Source: Lachnospiraceae bacterium
GTDB taxonomy: Bacteria; Bacillota; Clostridia; Lachnospirales; Lachnospiraceae
DNA length: 64,000 bases
Assembly: GCA_017503735.1 (NCBI GenBank)
Contig: JAFVSN010000052.1
Coordinates: forward strand, 124,001 to 188,000
Reading direction: 5' to 3'
Shown in pieces: positions 1 to 8,579 of this stretch (its first letter is position 1; each line of letters opens with the position of its first letter). The translations under genes were made by a program, and so were the position numbers. The notes under the pieces are model-generated. The model was not told the origin of the DNA. It saw only the letters and a program-made list of their open reading frames with translations, and ran no database searches.

Positions 1-1
1 T

Positions 2-106
2 GCGCAGTTTGAGGAAATCAGAGGATTGATGCCTTGGGTGGTGCAGTTTTGTTTTGATGGTGAAGACTGTGTAGAGATTCGGAAGTATAACTTGTTTGAA
101 GATTAG
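2..106 (+). CDS. 3' end of an unidentified gene (partial)
   Basis: An open frame runs in from the left edge and ends at TAG 104-106, ten bases before the next start codon. The 34 visible residues include an acidic stretch and end in NLFED. This is too little to assign a family. Its orientation and closeness suggest it is the upstream member of the same transcription unit as the following small-enzyme genes. Confidence 0.5.
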   Translation, partial: AQFEEIRGLMPWVVQFCFDGEDCVEIRKYNLFED

Positions 107-116
107 GGGATAGATT

Positions 117-713
117 ATGAAGATATTCTTTGTCAGACACGGGAAAGATGATGAAAATTATCGGGGCGGTTGGAGTAGCCTTGGATTGGTGTCGGAAGGT
201 GTGGAAGAGGCAAAACAGCTTGGAATTTATTTAAAGGAAAAGAATGCGAAATTCGACATAAGAAAGATAGTATCCAGTGATTTACACCGTGCAAAAGAGA
301 CTGCGGATATTCTTGCGAAAGAACTGAAACTGATGGTGACAACCGATGCAAGACTTCGGGAAGCGGATAACGGAGAACTGGCAGGAATGCGGAATGAGGA
401 GGCACTTAAGAAATATCCGGGCTTGTTTTGGAGTACGCTTAAAGAGGACGAGTGCTATCCGAAAGGTGAAAGTCCCAATCAATTTTTTGTAAGGATAAAG
501 ACGTGGTTTGAGACATTCTTAATCGAATGTAAAGACTCAGAGGAGAATGTGTTGGTGGTAACCCACGGAGGTGTTATCAACGTGGTGTATCACTTGGTAA
601 AGAATATGGAGTGGAGTAATATGAAAAAGCCGGTTCCGGTGTCAAATTGCAGTGTGCATGTACTGGACACGGTGAGAATGGAGATTTATGAGGAAAAGGC
701 AGAGCTTCAATAA
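117..713 (+). CDS. histidine phosphatase family protein (phosphoglycerate mutase-like)
   Basis: A 198-residue cytosolic protein that starts with the phosphohistidine signature FFVRHGK at residues 4-10. The second histidine is in VVTHGGVIN near residue 145, and SSDLHRAKETA near residue 60 is the usual substrate-pocket arginine segment. This fits branch 1 of the histidine phosphatase superfamily (phosphoglycerate mutase, CobC and broad small-molecule phosphatases). The substrate cannot be read from sequence. The gene heads a same-strand run of small enzymes with 10-60 bp gaps. It is not close enough to GpmA to call a glycolytic mutase. Confidence 0.85.
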   Translation: MKIFFVRHGKDDENYRGGWSSLGLVSEGVEEAKQLGIYLKEKNAKFDIRKIVSSDLHRAKETADILAKELKLMVTTDARLREADNGELAGMRNEEALKKYPGLFWSTLKEDECYPKGESPNQFFVRIKTWFETFLIECKDSEENVLVVTHGGVINVVYHLVKNMEWSNMKKPVPVSNCSVHVLDTVRMEIYEEKAELQ

Positions 714-739
714 TAGCGTGAAAGGAAGTTTTGAGGGAC

Positions 740-1207
740 ATGGTAATTGATAAAGCATCTGAAAAAGAAATAAGTGGGTTAGTAGAACTTCGAATTGCCT
801 ATTTGAAAGAGGATTTAGGGACAATATCGGAAGCTGATTTGCAGAGACTGAAAGAAGTTTTGCCACAGTATTTTAGAAAGCATCTGAATCGGGATTTATT
901 TGTCTATGTCGCAAAAGAGGCGGAAGAGATTCTTGCATGTGCGTTTTTGCTGGTAGTCGAGAAGCCTATGAGTCCGGCATTTATGACAGGAAAAACCGGA
1001 ACGGTACTGAATGTTTATACGAAGCCGGAGTATAGGAAAAAAGGCTATGCAAAACAGTTGATGAATGTGTTATTGGAAGATGCAAAGAAAAATGAACTCA
1101 GTGTGGTGGAACTGAAAGCAACGGAGGACGGATATCATTTGTACAAAGCGGTAGGGTTTCAGGATGTTGTATCGAAGTATCATAATATGAGGGTTCTTTT
1201 GAAATAA
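740..1207 (+). CDS. GNAT family N-acetyltransferase
   Basis: A 155-residue protein with the GNAT fold. The acetyl-CoA binding segment EYRKKGYAKQLM follows a beta-strand (TVLNVYTKPE), and a C-terminal GF follows LYKAV, as usual in the family. I prefer ATG 740 over an in-frame TTG at 731, because MVIDKASEKEI matches the common GNAT N-terminus and AAAGGAAG (721-728) is too close to the TTG. The substrate is unknown. It is the first of four GNAT domains in 4 kb. Confidence 0.85.
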   Translation: MVIDKASEKEISGLVELRIAYLKEDLGTISEADLQRLKEVLPQYFRKHLNRDLFVYVAKEAEEILACAFLLVVEKPMSPAFMTGKTGTVLNVYTKPEYRKKGYAKQLMNVLLEDAKKNELSVVELKATEDGYHLYKAVGFQDVVSKYHNMRVLLK

Positions 1208-1217
1208 GGAGGGTAAC

Positions 1218-2282
1218 ATGATAAGTCCATACACAAACAATATAGAGAAATACCTGGAATCAAGTGACATCCTTGACTATACCTCAAAAGAGATATCCAA
1301 TCTGGCAGAGGAGTTGTTTGCCGGGGCAAAGGATTCACTGGACTACATAAAGAATGCCTACGAGTATGTTCGAGATAAAATTTCGCATTCCGCAGATGCG
1401 GGTGAAGATGTGATTACTTGCAGTGCGTCGGAAGTATTGGCAGCGGGGCACGGGATTTGTTTTGCAAAGTCTCATCTTTTGGCGGCACTGCTTCGAAGGA
1501 AAGGGATTCCGTGTGGGTTCTGCTACCAAAAGCTGATTTTGGACGATGAAACGGCACCGGTTTTGATTTATCATGGCCTGAACGGTGTTTACCTTGCAGA
1601 ATACGATAAGTGGATTCGTTTGGATGCCAGAGGAAATAAAGAAGGAGTAAATGCGCAGTTTTCCATAGAAACGGAGCAACTTGCATTTCCGATACGTCCC
1701 GAGTGGGGAGAAGAGGATTCCTATGTGGTATATCCGGAGCCGGATGTAGAGATTTTAAGAACAATGCGAGAGAGCAAGACGAGAAGGGCGCTTTGGGAGA
1801 ATTTGCCGACAAAATTGGCGTATTGTGTGTCTGTGGAGTTGCATTACGAAGAAATGACAGAAACTCATTTGGATGAGCTGGCGCAGCTCTATGTGGAAAC
1901 CTTCAATGCAGATCCGTGGAATGATGAATGGACCTTTGAAACGGCACGAAAAAGATTATATATGATGCTTCACACCGATATTTCTTTTGGATTATGCGTA
2001 TATCGGGAAGGTCAGATGTGCGGGGCTGTTTTGGGGGCAATGGAACAATTTTACGATGGACTTATGTTTGAGGTAAAAGAGTATTGGGTGAAAAATGAAC
2101 TGCGGGGAAAAGGAATCGGGTCGAAATTGTTTGCTGAGATGGAAAGACGTTTGCGGGAGCGTGGTGTAAAAAACATCATTTTGCTTACAGCAAAGGGCGA
2201 TGCCACGGAGCATTTTTATCACAAGCAGGGAATGGGAACCGCTCCTGATATGGTGTTTATGACAAAGCGGATAGGAGAATAA
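1218..2282 (+). CDS. fusion of a transglutaminase-like domain and a GNAT acetyltransferase
   Basis: A 354-residue two-domain protein. Residues 1 to about 190 look like the transglutaminase/papain-like superfamily: Cys81 in GHGICFAK, His119 in IYHGLNG and Asp136 in IRLDARGN are in the order and spacing of its Cys-His-Asp triad. Residues from about 205 to 354 are a GNAT domain with the acetyl-CoA loop RGKGIGSKLF and a C-terminal FYHKQGM. A strong AAGGAGGG precedes ATG 1218. Both halves keep their key residues, so this looks like a working fusion. The substrates are unknown; the transglutaminase half could act as a peptidase or amidase. Confidence 0.8.
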   Translation: MISPYTNNIEKYLESSDILDYTSKEISNLAEELFAGAKDSLDYIKNAYEYVRDKISHSADAGEDVITCSASEVLAAGHGICFAKSHLLAALLRRKGIPCGFCYQKLILDDETAPVLIYHGLNGVYLAEYDKWIRLDARGNKEGVNAQFSIETEQLAFPIRPEWGEEDSYVVYPEPDVEILRTMRESKTRRALWENLPTKLAYCVSVELHYEEMTETHLDELAQLYVETFNADPWNDEWTFETARKRLYMMLHTDISFGLCVYREGQMCGAVLGAMEQFYDGLMFEVKEYWVKNELRGKGIGSKLFAEMERRLRERGVKNIILLTAKGDATEHFYHKQGMGTAPDMVFMTKRIGE

Positions 2283-2310
2283 CGATTTTGCTGACCTTGG
2301 CAAAATCGTA
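2281..2310. other. intergenic hairpin
   Basis: ACGATTTTG (2282-2290) and CAAAATCGT (2301-2309) are perfect inverted copies around a 10-base loop. The stem starts at the stop codon of the upstream gene and ends just before the ribosome-binding site of the next. There is no T-run, so it is more likely an mRNA stability or processing hairpin than an intrinsic terminator. Confidence 0.6.
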
Positions 2311-2323
2311 GAAAGGGGCAGTT

Positions 2324-2800
2324 ATGTTTCGTGAATTATTGAGAAAAAACAAGCAACTTTCCACGGAGGAGTGCGTGGAGCTTTTGAAATGCGAGACCAG
2401 AGGTGTGTTGTCTGTCATCGGAGATAACGGGTATCCTTACGGTATGCCGATGAACCATTGGTATAACGAGGAAGACGGCAAAGTTTACTTTCACTGTGGA
2501 AATATAGGGCATCGTCTGGAATCGCTACGGAAGAATAACAAAGTGTCCTTTTGTGTCTATAATCAGGGAGTCAGACCGGATGGAGAGTGGGCGTATCGGG
2601 TGAAAAGCGTGATTATATTCGGCACGATTGAGATTATTGACGATATGGATATGATTGCGGATATTACGACGAAACTCAGCCACAAGTTCACACAGGATGA
2701 AGAGTATATCAAGAAAGAGATTGCGCAATCCGGGCAGAGAACGTTATTGCTTCGCTTGAATCCGGAGCATATGTGCGGAAAACTGGTGACAGAGGCATAA
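2324..2800 (+). CDS. pyridoxamine 5'-phosphate oxidase family flavoprotein (NimA-like)
   Basis: A 158-residue protein of the split-barrel FMN-binding fold. The N-terminus (LSTEECVELLKC, then RGVLSVIGDNGYPYGMPMNH) and the YFHCGNIGHRLESL segment resemble NimA-type 5-nitroimidazole reductases and related uncharacterised flavoproteins. ATG 2324 follows GAAAGGGG. It sits in a cluster of small-molecule-modifying enzymes. Reduction of nitroaromatic or other small electrophiles is possible, but family membership alone does not establish nitroimidazole resistance. Confidence 0.8.
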   Translation: MFRELLRKNKQLSTEECVELLKCETRGVLSVIGDNGYPYGMPMNHWYNEEDGKVYFHCGNIGHRLESLRKNNKVSFCVYNQGVRPDGEWAYRVKSVIIFGTIEIIDDMDMIADITTKLSHKFTQDEEYIKKEIAQSGQRTLLLRLNPEHMCGKLVTEA

Positions 2801-2858
2801 GAGGGTGTTGTGCCGGTGTATGGGATAATGGAGAAAAACTGTGGTAAGGAGGTGCACT

Positions 2859-3323
2859 ATGCTTGCAAAGAATAAGTCCGGTTGGATTTTGCTGGAACAT
2901 TTGGATATTACGGAAGAAGAGATTGTAAATTATGAAAAGGTAACCGGAGCTTTTGCTATCGTAACGGTGGACGGGCAGTACATCATCGGATATAATAAAT
3001 GGAGACAGCAGTGGGAGTTCTGCGGAGGCGGCATTGAATCGGGGGAAACGGCAAGAGAGGCGGCAATACGGGAGCTGTTTGAGGAGACGCATCAAAGAGT
3101 TACAGAGCTTGTCTTTAAAGGGATTTCCCGTATGCAACGACCGAATGGTGAGTTTTGCTATCAGGCGGTATTTACGGGAGTTGTGGAGCGGTTGGAACCT
3201 TTTGAGGCTACGGACGAAGATGAGATGAGCGATATTATGTTATGGGATTTGAAGCAGGATATCGGTTATGTAGATGAGTGCGACTTGAAGATAGTGGAGT
3301 TGGTTTGTACTGCCGGAAAGTGA
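2859..3323 (+). CDS. Nudix hydrolase
   Basis: A 154-residue protein with a Nudix box: GGGIESGETAREAAIRELF continues into EET, matching Gx5Ex7REUxEE. Such proteins hydrolyse nucleoside diphosphates linked to another group; the substrate here is not predictable. The start is ATG 2859, eight bases or so after AAGGAGGTG (2847-2854), rather than the upstream GTG at 2841. The gene belongs to the small-enzyme run, with a 12-bp gap to the next gene. Confidence 0.88.
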   Translation: MLAKNKSGWILLEHLDITEEEIVNYEKVTGAFAIVTVDGQYIIGYNKWRQQWEFCGGGIESGETAREAAIRELFEETHQRVTELVFKGISRMQRPNGEFCYQAVFTGVVERLEPFEATDEDEMSDIMLWDLKQDIGYVDECDLKIVELVCTAGK

Positions 3324-3335
3324 GGTCGGAGGATA

Positions 3336-3770
3336 ATGATAAAAAAAGCAACAGTAAATGATGCGTTATGCGTGGCAAGGCTGGCAATAAAGATGTGGGA
3401 AGACAATACGATAGAGGGGTTAACCGAGGAACTGGCAGAGATTATCGCGAATCCGGAAAGTGCTGTGTTTTTATTGTATGACGGTGAGCATGCAATCGGT
3501 TTTGCCCAGTGTCAGCTACGTCATGACTATGTGGAAGGCACCGACAGCAGTCCGGTGGGGTATCTGGAAGGGATTTTTGTGGAAGAAGCTTACCGGTACA
3601 AGGGCTATGCAAAGGAATTGTTAAAACAATGCGAGGCTTGGGCAAAGGATATGGGCTGTACCGAGTTTGCCAGTGATTGCGAGCTTACAAACACCGGCAG
3701 TCTGGCATTTCATTTGAAGATGGGATTTGAAGAAGCAAACAGGGTGATTTGTTTTACCAAAAGATTGTAA
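3336..3770 (+). CDS. GNAT acetyltransferase resembling aminoglycoside 6'-N-acetyltransferases
   Basis: A 144-residue single-domain GNAT. From memory, several segments match the chromosomal AAC(6')-I subgroup (AAC(6')-Iy and -Ig type): LRHDYVEGTDSSPV, YLEGIFV, GCTEFASD, and a C-terminal GFEEANRVICFTKR. The acetyl-CoA loop is RYKGYAKELL. The likely reaction is acetyl transfer from acetyl-CoA to the 6'-amine of an aminoglycoside or a related aminosugar. A cryptic metabolic role is equally possible. ATG 3336 follows GGAGG. Confidence 0.75.
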   Translation: MIKKATVNDALCVARLAIKMWEDNTIEGLTEELAEIIANPESAVFLLYDGEHAIGFAQCQLRHDYVEGTDSSPVGYLEGIFVEEAYRYKGYAKELLKQCEAWAKDMGCTEFASDCELTNTGSLAFHLKMGFEEANRVICFTKRL

Positions 3771-3803
3771 AGATTTAAATAGTGAACGTAGGAGGAATTA
3801 TTT

Positions 3804-4238
3804 ATGGAGAAGTTGTCGGGAGTAACGGAGCAGATTTTATTGGAACGTTTTGGCAAGGACAGTTTGATTTCGTTGGCGACAGCGGAGAATAACATTCCGC
3901 ACGTTCGTGTTGTAGATTCGTTTTACGAGGACGGGGCATTTTATGTATTGACTTACGCATTGTCCGGTAAAATGAAGCAGATTGAGAGAAATCCAGTGGT
4001 GGCCATTGCAGGTGATTGGTTTACTGCGCAAGGAAAGGGGAAGAATCTAGGTTGGTTCGGACTGGAGGAAAATGCAAAACTTGCAGAGAAAATGAGAAAA
4101 GTCTTTGCAGAATGGATTGATAACGGACATAACAATTTTGAGGATAAAAACACTTGTATTCTTAAGATTGAGCTGACGGAGGGTGTTCTGCTTTCTCATG
4201 GTACAAGGTATGAGATTGATTTTGCAAAGGAGAAATAA
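3804..4238 (+). CDS. pyridoxamine 5'-phosphate oxidase-like protein
   Basis: A 144-residue split-barrel flavoprotein relative. It has the pattern LISLATAENNIPHVRVVD, FYVLTYALSGKMKQIERNP and VAIAGDWF typical of PNPOx-like and general-stress-protein-26-like families that bind FMN or related cofactors. ATG 3804 follows GTAGGAGG. Its stop codon touches the next start codon (4236-4238, then 4239), so translation of the downstream GNAT is probably coupled. No specific substrate can be named. Confidence 0.72.
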   Translation: MEKLSGVTEQILLERFGKDSLISLATAENNIPHVRVVDSFYEDGAFYVLTYALSGKMKQIERNPVVAIAGDWFTAQGKGKNLGWFGLEENAKLAEKMRKVFAEWIDNGHNNFEDKNTCILKIELTEGVLLSHGTRYEIDFAKEK

Positions 4239-4649
4239 ATGGAACCAAAGATTATAAATTTGTCGGAAGAACAGGAATGTGAAATTCGATATTATCTGGA
4301 TGAATATAATGCACGACACATCAAGTATCGTCTGGATGGTATGTTGCGAATCGGATTGGAAGAAGACGGAAAGTTAATTGCCGGACTGATCGCTTACATG
4401 AGCGTGTATAAGATTTTGTATGTGGATACGGTGTTTGTGGATGAGACGTATCGTCGTAAAGGATATGGTAGAAAACTGATGCAGGAGATGGAACGACAGG
4501 CGAAGGAACAGGACGTCAACATCATTCGTTTGGATACTTTTAACTGGCAGGGAACGGAGTTTTATAAGGCATTGGGCTATGAGGCAGTGGGAAGTTACGC
4601 CAATGAAGAAGATGATTTTGAGGAGACTTTCTTTGTTAAGCGGATATAA
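4239..4649 (+). CDS. GNAT family N-acetyltransferase
   Basis: A 136-residue GNAT. It has the acetyl-CoA binding segment TYRRKGYGRKLMQEME after the strand ILYVDTVFVDE, and the terminal FYKALGYEAVG motif. The start codon directly abuts the preceding stop, a sign of translational coupling. The substrate is unknown. Confidence 0.85.
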   Translation: MEPKIINLSEEQECEIRYYLDEYNARHIKYRLDGMLRIGLEEDGKLIAGLIAYMSVYKILYVDTVFVDETYRRKGYGRKLMQEMERQAKEQDVNIIRLDTFNWQGTEFYKALGYEAVGSYANEEDDFEETFFVKRI

Positions 4650-4669
4650 AAGAGAGGTGTGAAATAATT

Positions 4670-5290
4670 ATGAACAAGATTACCACATTGATTTTTGATA
4701 TGTACGGTGTTATCATAGAGGAAAGCAAAGGCAATTTTATTCCCTACACCTACAATCATTTTGATGAATCCGAATATGAACGAATCACACGACAATTCAG
4801 AGTAGAGAAGCTTTTTACAAAAGCCGGGAACGGTGAGATAAATTCGGATACCTTCCTGTCTATGCTTGGCTTTGAAAATCCGCAGTTCCATATGAAAGAT
4901 TACATAGAAAACCATCTGACCTTGGATGCCGGGTTTGTTCCGTTTGCGGAGCGGTTTGCGGGGCAGTATGAGTTTGTTCTTTTGTCCAATGATGTGTCCG
5001 AGTGGAGTGCATATATTACGGAACATCACGGACTGGATAAGTATTTTTCACATAAGATTGTCAGCGGGGATGTAAAGTGTCGTAAGCCGGAGCGTAAGAT
5101 ATACGAGCTTGCGTTGGAGCGAATCGGGAAAAAGCCGGAGGAGTGCTTGTTTATCGATAATACCGTAAAGAATCTTCTTGTGGCGCAGGAACTGGGGATT
5201 GTTCCTGTATTGTTTGATAGGGACAAGGAAGAATATGCAGGGGTTAAGGTAAATACCTTTGAGGAATTGGCACAGGTTATTGAAGAATAG
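4670..5290 (+). CDS. HAD superfamily hydrolase (subfamily IA)
   Basis: A 206-residue HAD phosphatase. Motif I is LIFDMYGVI (nucleophile Asp near residue 10), motif II is VLLSNDVS, motif III is the lysine of CRKPERKIYELAL, and motif IV is CLFIDNTVKNL. The pattern is that of YihX-like sugar-phosphate or nucleotide phosphatases. Motif I has DMYG where DxDG/DLGG is common, so the general-acid residue differs and substrate assignment is uncertain. It is the last of the compact small-enzyme run; the next gene starts about 80 bp later. Confidence 0.8.
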   Translation: MNKITTLIFDMYGVIIEESKGNFIPYTYNHFDESEYERITRQFRVEKLFTKAGNGEINSDTFLSMLGFENPQFHMKDYIENHLTLDAGFVPFAERFAGQYEFVLLSNDVSEWSAYITEHHGLDKYFSHKIVSGDVKCRKPERKIYELALERIGKKPEECLFIDNTVKNLLVAQELGIVPVLFDRDKEEYAGVKVNTFEELAQVIEE

Positions 5291-5373
5291 GGACGATGAG
5301 ATAGGGAAACAGAGTGTTTATACTGTGGTGTGGAAGAAAAGATACGAGTAAGATACAGAGGAGATGTAAGGAA

Positions 5374-6471
5374 ATGAGACGAAAGAAACTGTTGTTGGTG
5401 ATATTAATGGGAATGTTATGCGTGGGTGCGTGTGCAAAGGGAAACGTACCGGCTGGAAATATGGGAACTGTATCACAAGCACCGATTGCGACAGAGGCAC
5501 CGGACGTGACGGAAACCCCGGAACCGACGGTAACTCCTGAACCTACCTCTACACCGGAACCGACGGCAACACCGGAACCGACGCCGCTTCCGGAAGATAC
5601 TACTGCACCGGAGTTGGTACTTTTGGGAGAAAACTCAATAAAAGTAGTAGCCAGAAGAGAATTTACAGACCCGGGCTTTGTGGCGACGGACGACAGAGAC
5701 GGCGATTTGACTGCTTCGGTACAAGTCGAGGGCGAAGTGGATGTGAATTGGTGCGGAAGCTACACTTTGACTTATACGGTAGCTGATGCGGCAGGAAATA
5801 CCGTCACCGCGGAGCGGGTAGTGGAAGTTGCACAGCCGGAGACGGTTTATCCGGAAGGAAAGGTAATTTATCTAACCTTTGATGACGGTCCGGGAAAGTA
5901 TACCGAAGATATTTTGGGACTGTTGGATAAATATGGGATAAAGGCGACTTTTTTCGTCTGTGGCACCAGAAATACAGCTTTATATAAAAAAATACATGAA
6001 GCGGGACATTCTATCGGGGCACATTGTCTGACCCATGACTATGATGTGGTGTATGAAAATGATGAGGCATATTTTGCGGACCTGAATGCGATTTTAGATT
6101 TGATTTATGAGAACACCGGAGTTCGTACCACCATGATTCGTTTTCCGGGCGGCTCTTCCAATAAAGTCAGTATGATTTGTCCGGGAATTATGACACGAAT
6201 TACCGAGAAAGTAACGAATATGGGATTCCAATATTATGATTGGAATGTGTCTGCGGAAGATAGTGTGACCAAGGTGACCGAGGAGATTTTGAACAGTATG
6301 ATTGTGGATACTCCGAAATATAAATATCCGATTGTGTTACAGCATCCGGAAAATCGTAAATTCAGTTTTGATGCAGTGGAAGATTTTATCGTATGGGGAT
6401 TGGAAAACGGTTATACCTTTTTGTCGCTGACTCCGGAGAGTCCGACGGTACATCATAGGATAAAAAATTAG
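5374..6471 (+). CDS. polysaccharide deacetylase lipoprotein with Ig-like domain
   Basis: A 365-residue surface lipoprotein. It has a charged RRKK start, a hydrophobic segment and the lipobox VGAC near residue 21. A disordered TPEPT-type linker follows (about residues 45-75). Next is a DUF5011/Cry22-type Ig-like domain (TDPGFVATDDRDGD...YTVADAAGN) and a NodB-type deacetylase domain. The catalytic motifs are YLTFDDGPG (metal and base Asp), GAHCLTHDY (His-x3-His metal ligands) and RFPGGSS. The likely role is deacetylating peptidoglycan or another surface N-acetyl-glycan. ATG 5374 is chosen over upstream codons because it begins the signal peptide. Confidence 0.87.
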   Translation: MRRKKLLLVILMGMLCVGACAKGNVPAGNMGTVSQAPIATEAPDVTETPEPTVTPEPTSTPEPTATPEPTPLPEDTTAPELVLLGENSIKVVARREFTDPGFVATDDRDGDLTASVQVEGEVDVNWCGSYTLTYTVADAAGNTVTAERVVEVAQPETVYPEGKVIYLTFDDGPGKYTEDILGLLDKYGIKATFFVCGTRNTALYKKIHEAGHSIGAHCLTHDYDVVYENDEAYFADLNAILDLIYENTGVRTTMIRFPGGSSNKVSMICPGIMTRITEKVTNMGFQYYDWNVSAEDSVTKVTEEILNSMIVDTPKYKYPIVLQHPENRKFSFDAVEDFIVWGLENGYTFLSLTPESPTVHHRIKN

Positions 6472-6482
6472 GAGGAAGTTTT

Positions 6483-8492
6483 TTGGAGTTATCACGTTTT
6501 ACAGAGGAGCAACGGTTGGCAATAACCCATACGACCGGTCCTATGCTTGTGCTTGCAGGGCCGGGAAGCGGGAAAACAACGGTAATTACGGAGCGGGTGC
6601 GGTATTTGATTGAGAATTGCGGCGTGCATCCGGGAAATATTCTGGTAATTACGTTTACCAAAGCTGCGGCGGAGGAAATGAAGGAGCGATACGAAGCAAC
6701 AGCGGTGGAAGGAAAGGGAACGGTAAATTTCGGAACGTTTCATGCAGTGTTTTTCAAGATTTTGCGGTTCGCTTATCGTTACGAGGCATCAAATATCTTA
6801 AAGGAGGAAGAAAGATATAAGATATTGCGGGAGATTGCCTGTGCCCGGATGCAACAGGAAATTACGGATGAAAAAGAGTTTGTGGAAGCCATCAGCGGGG
6901 AAATATCCCGTGTGAAGAACGAACGGTTTGCATTGGAGCGTTATTATTCCGCAAATTGTCCGGATGAAGTGTTTCGTGAAATTTATATCGAGTATGACCG
7001 GTGGTTACGAAAAGAGAATAAGATAGATTTTGATGATATGCAGTTGCTCTGTTATGAGCTTCTTGTGAAACGACCGGATATATTAAAACAGTGGCAGCAG
7101 AAATATACCTATGTGTTGATTGATGAGTTTCAGGATATAAACAGGGTACAGTATGACACGATACGCCTGCTGGCGGCGCCGGAACATAATATATTTATTG
7201 TGGGAGACGATGATCAATCCATTTACCGGTTCCGGGGGGCGAGACCGGAGTTAATGCTTTCTTTTACCGCGGATTACAGTAATGCAAAGCAGGTTACGTT
7301 GTTATGTAATTTTCGTTCCACCGCACCGATTGTGCAGGCAGCACTTCGCCTGGTGGGAAATAATGCAAAGCGATTTGAAAAGGCGCTGTATGCAAAGGAG
7401 GAAACGGGGGAAGCGATAGAGTTTCGCCAATATCCGGAAAGAAAAAGAGAATGTGCGGAAATCGCGGAAGAGATTGCGGTATTGCACCGGACGGGGCTTC
7501 CGTTTAGAGAAATTGCGGTATTATACCGGACCAATTTGCAATCCCGTGCGATTATGGGAAAGTTTATGGAGTATAACATCCCTTTTAAGACCAGAGATGC
7601 GATTCCGAATCTGTATGAACATTGGATTTGTCGGGATATTGTGGCATATATCAGGTTGGCGCAAGGGAGTGGTGCCCGATCCGAATTTTTACAAATCATG
7701 AATCGGCCGAAGCGTTATATCGCGAGGGATGCGCTTAATTCTACTACGGTGGATTTCGAGTGGCTGAGGGATTACTACGAAGACAAGGACTATGTGATAG
7801 ACCGTATTGAAAAGTTAGAGTATGATTTACAAATGATAAAAGGGTTAAATCCCTATGCGGCCATTAACTATATTCGCCGGGCGGTAGGATATGACGGATT
7901 CTTAACAGAATATGCCAGGTATCGGAAAATGCAGTCGGAAGAATTGTTTGATTTGCTGGCGGAGTTACAGGAAGATGCGGCAGAATATCCTACGTTTGCG
8001 TTATGGTTTTCGCATATGGAGGAATATGCGGAGCAGTTACAGCGGCAAAGGATAAAGGAAAAGAAAAATGTAACGGAGGCGGTGACGCTTTCTACGTATC
8101 ATTCCGCAAAAGGCTTGGAATATCATACCGTTTTTTTGCCGGAGTTAAATGAAGGACTGACTCCCCACAGACAGGCTCTTTCCACCGAGGATGTGGAAGA
8201 AGAACGGCGGATGTTCTATGTGGCGATGACACGGGCGAAACGCCGGTTGGTGCTTTCTTGCATGAAGGAACTCCGATCCAAAGAATTGGTGCCGAGTCGC
8301 TTTGTGGGTGAAGTGTTCACAGACCGTTCAAAGCTGAAGAAAGGAAGCAGAATTGTGCATACAATTTACGGGGAAGGGGTCATTACGGAAGTAACCGAAG
8401 GGCGATTGCGAATTAAGTTTGACCGGTTCTCGGAGGAAAAGATATTAAATGAAGCCTATTGTGTACAAAGTGGGCTGTTAAAAGAATGTTAA
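6483..8492 (+). CDS. UvrD/PcrA-family ATP-dependent DNA helicase
   Basis: A 669-residue superfamily 1A helicase. In order: Q motif and Walker A (GPGSGKTTVI near residue 28), motif II DEFQDIN, motif III GDDDQSIYRFRGA, motif IV NFRST, motif V YHSAKGLEY, and motif VI EERRMFYVAMTRAKRRL. The last 60 residues form a small Tudor-like tail (GSRIVHTIYGEGVIT), as in PcrA. Translation starts at TTG 6483 after TAGGAGGAAG. It is a little shorter than typical PcrA (about 720-740), so it may be a paralogue rather than the essential helicase. Confidence 0.9.
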   Translation: MELSRFTEEQRLAITHTTGPMLVLAGPGSGKTTVITERVRYLIENCGVHPGNILVITFTKAAAEEMKERYEATAVEGKGTVNFGTFHAVFFKILRFAYRYEASNILKEEERYKILREIACARMQQEITDEKEFVEAISGEISRVKNERFALERYYSANCPDEVFREIYIEYDRWLRKENKIDFDDMQLLCYELLVKRPDILKQWQQKYTYVLIDEFQDINRVQYDTIRLLAAPEHNIFIVGDDDQSIYRFRGARPELMLSFTADYSNAKQVTLLCNFRSTAPIVQAALRLVGNNAKRFEKALYAKEETGEAIEFRQYPERKRECAEIAEEIAVLHRTGLPFREIAVLYRTNLQSRAIMGKFMEYNIPFKTRDAIPNLYEHWICRDIVAYIRLAQGSGARSEFLQIMNRPKRYIARDALNSTTVDFEWLRDYYEDKDYVIDRIEKLEYDLQMIKGLNPYAAINYIRRAVGYDGFLTEYARYRKMQSEELFDLLAELQEDAAEYPTFALWFSHMEEYAEQLQRQRIKEKKNVTEAVTLSTYHSAKGLEYHTVFLPELNEGLTPHRQALSTEDVEEERRMFYVAMTRAKRRLVLSCMKELRSKELVPSRFVGEVFTDRSKLKKGSRIVHTIYGEGVITEVTEGRLRIKFDRFSEEKILNEAYCVQSGLLKEC

Positions 8493-8528
8493 AAAGTTGT
8501 AAACAATGGGACTAAAAGCCCGAAAAGA

Positions 8529-8557
8529 TTGACAATATTAAGGGAGAATGGTACAAT
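8529..8557 (+). promoter_or_regulatory. sigma-A promoter
   Basis: TTGACA (8529-8534) and TACAAT (8552-8557) are separated by exactly 17 bp, 36 bp downstream of the helicase stop codon. It would transcribe the small unknown gene at 8651. Confidence 0.8.
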
Positions 8558-8579
8558 ATGTCTTGCAGATTGAGACGAA

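Noticed and set aside
117..5290. Integron cassette array
   Set aside because: No integrase, no attI/attC-like sites; only one clear inverted repeat (2282-2309) between genes.
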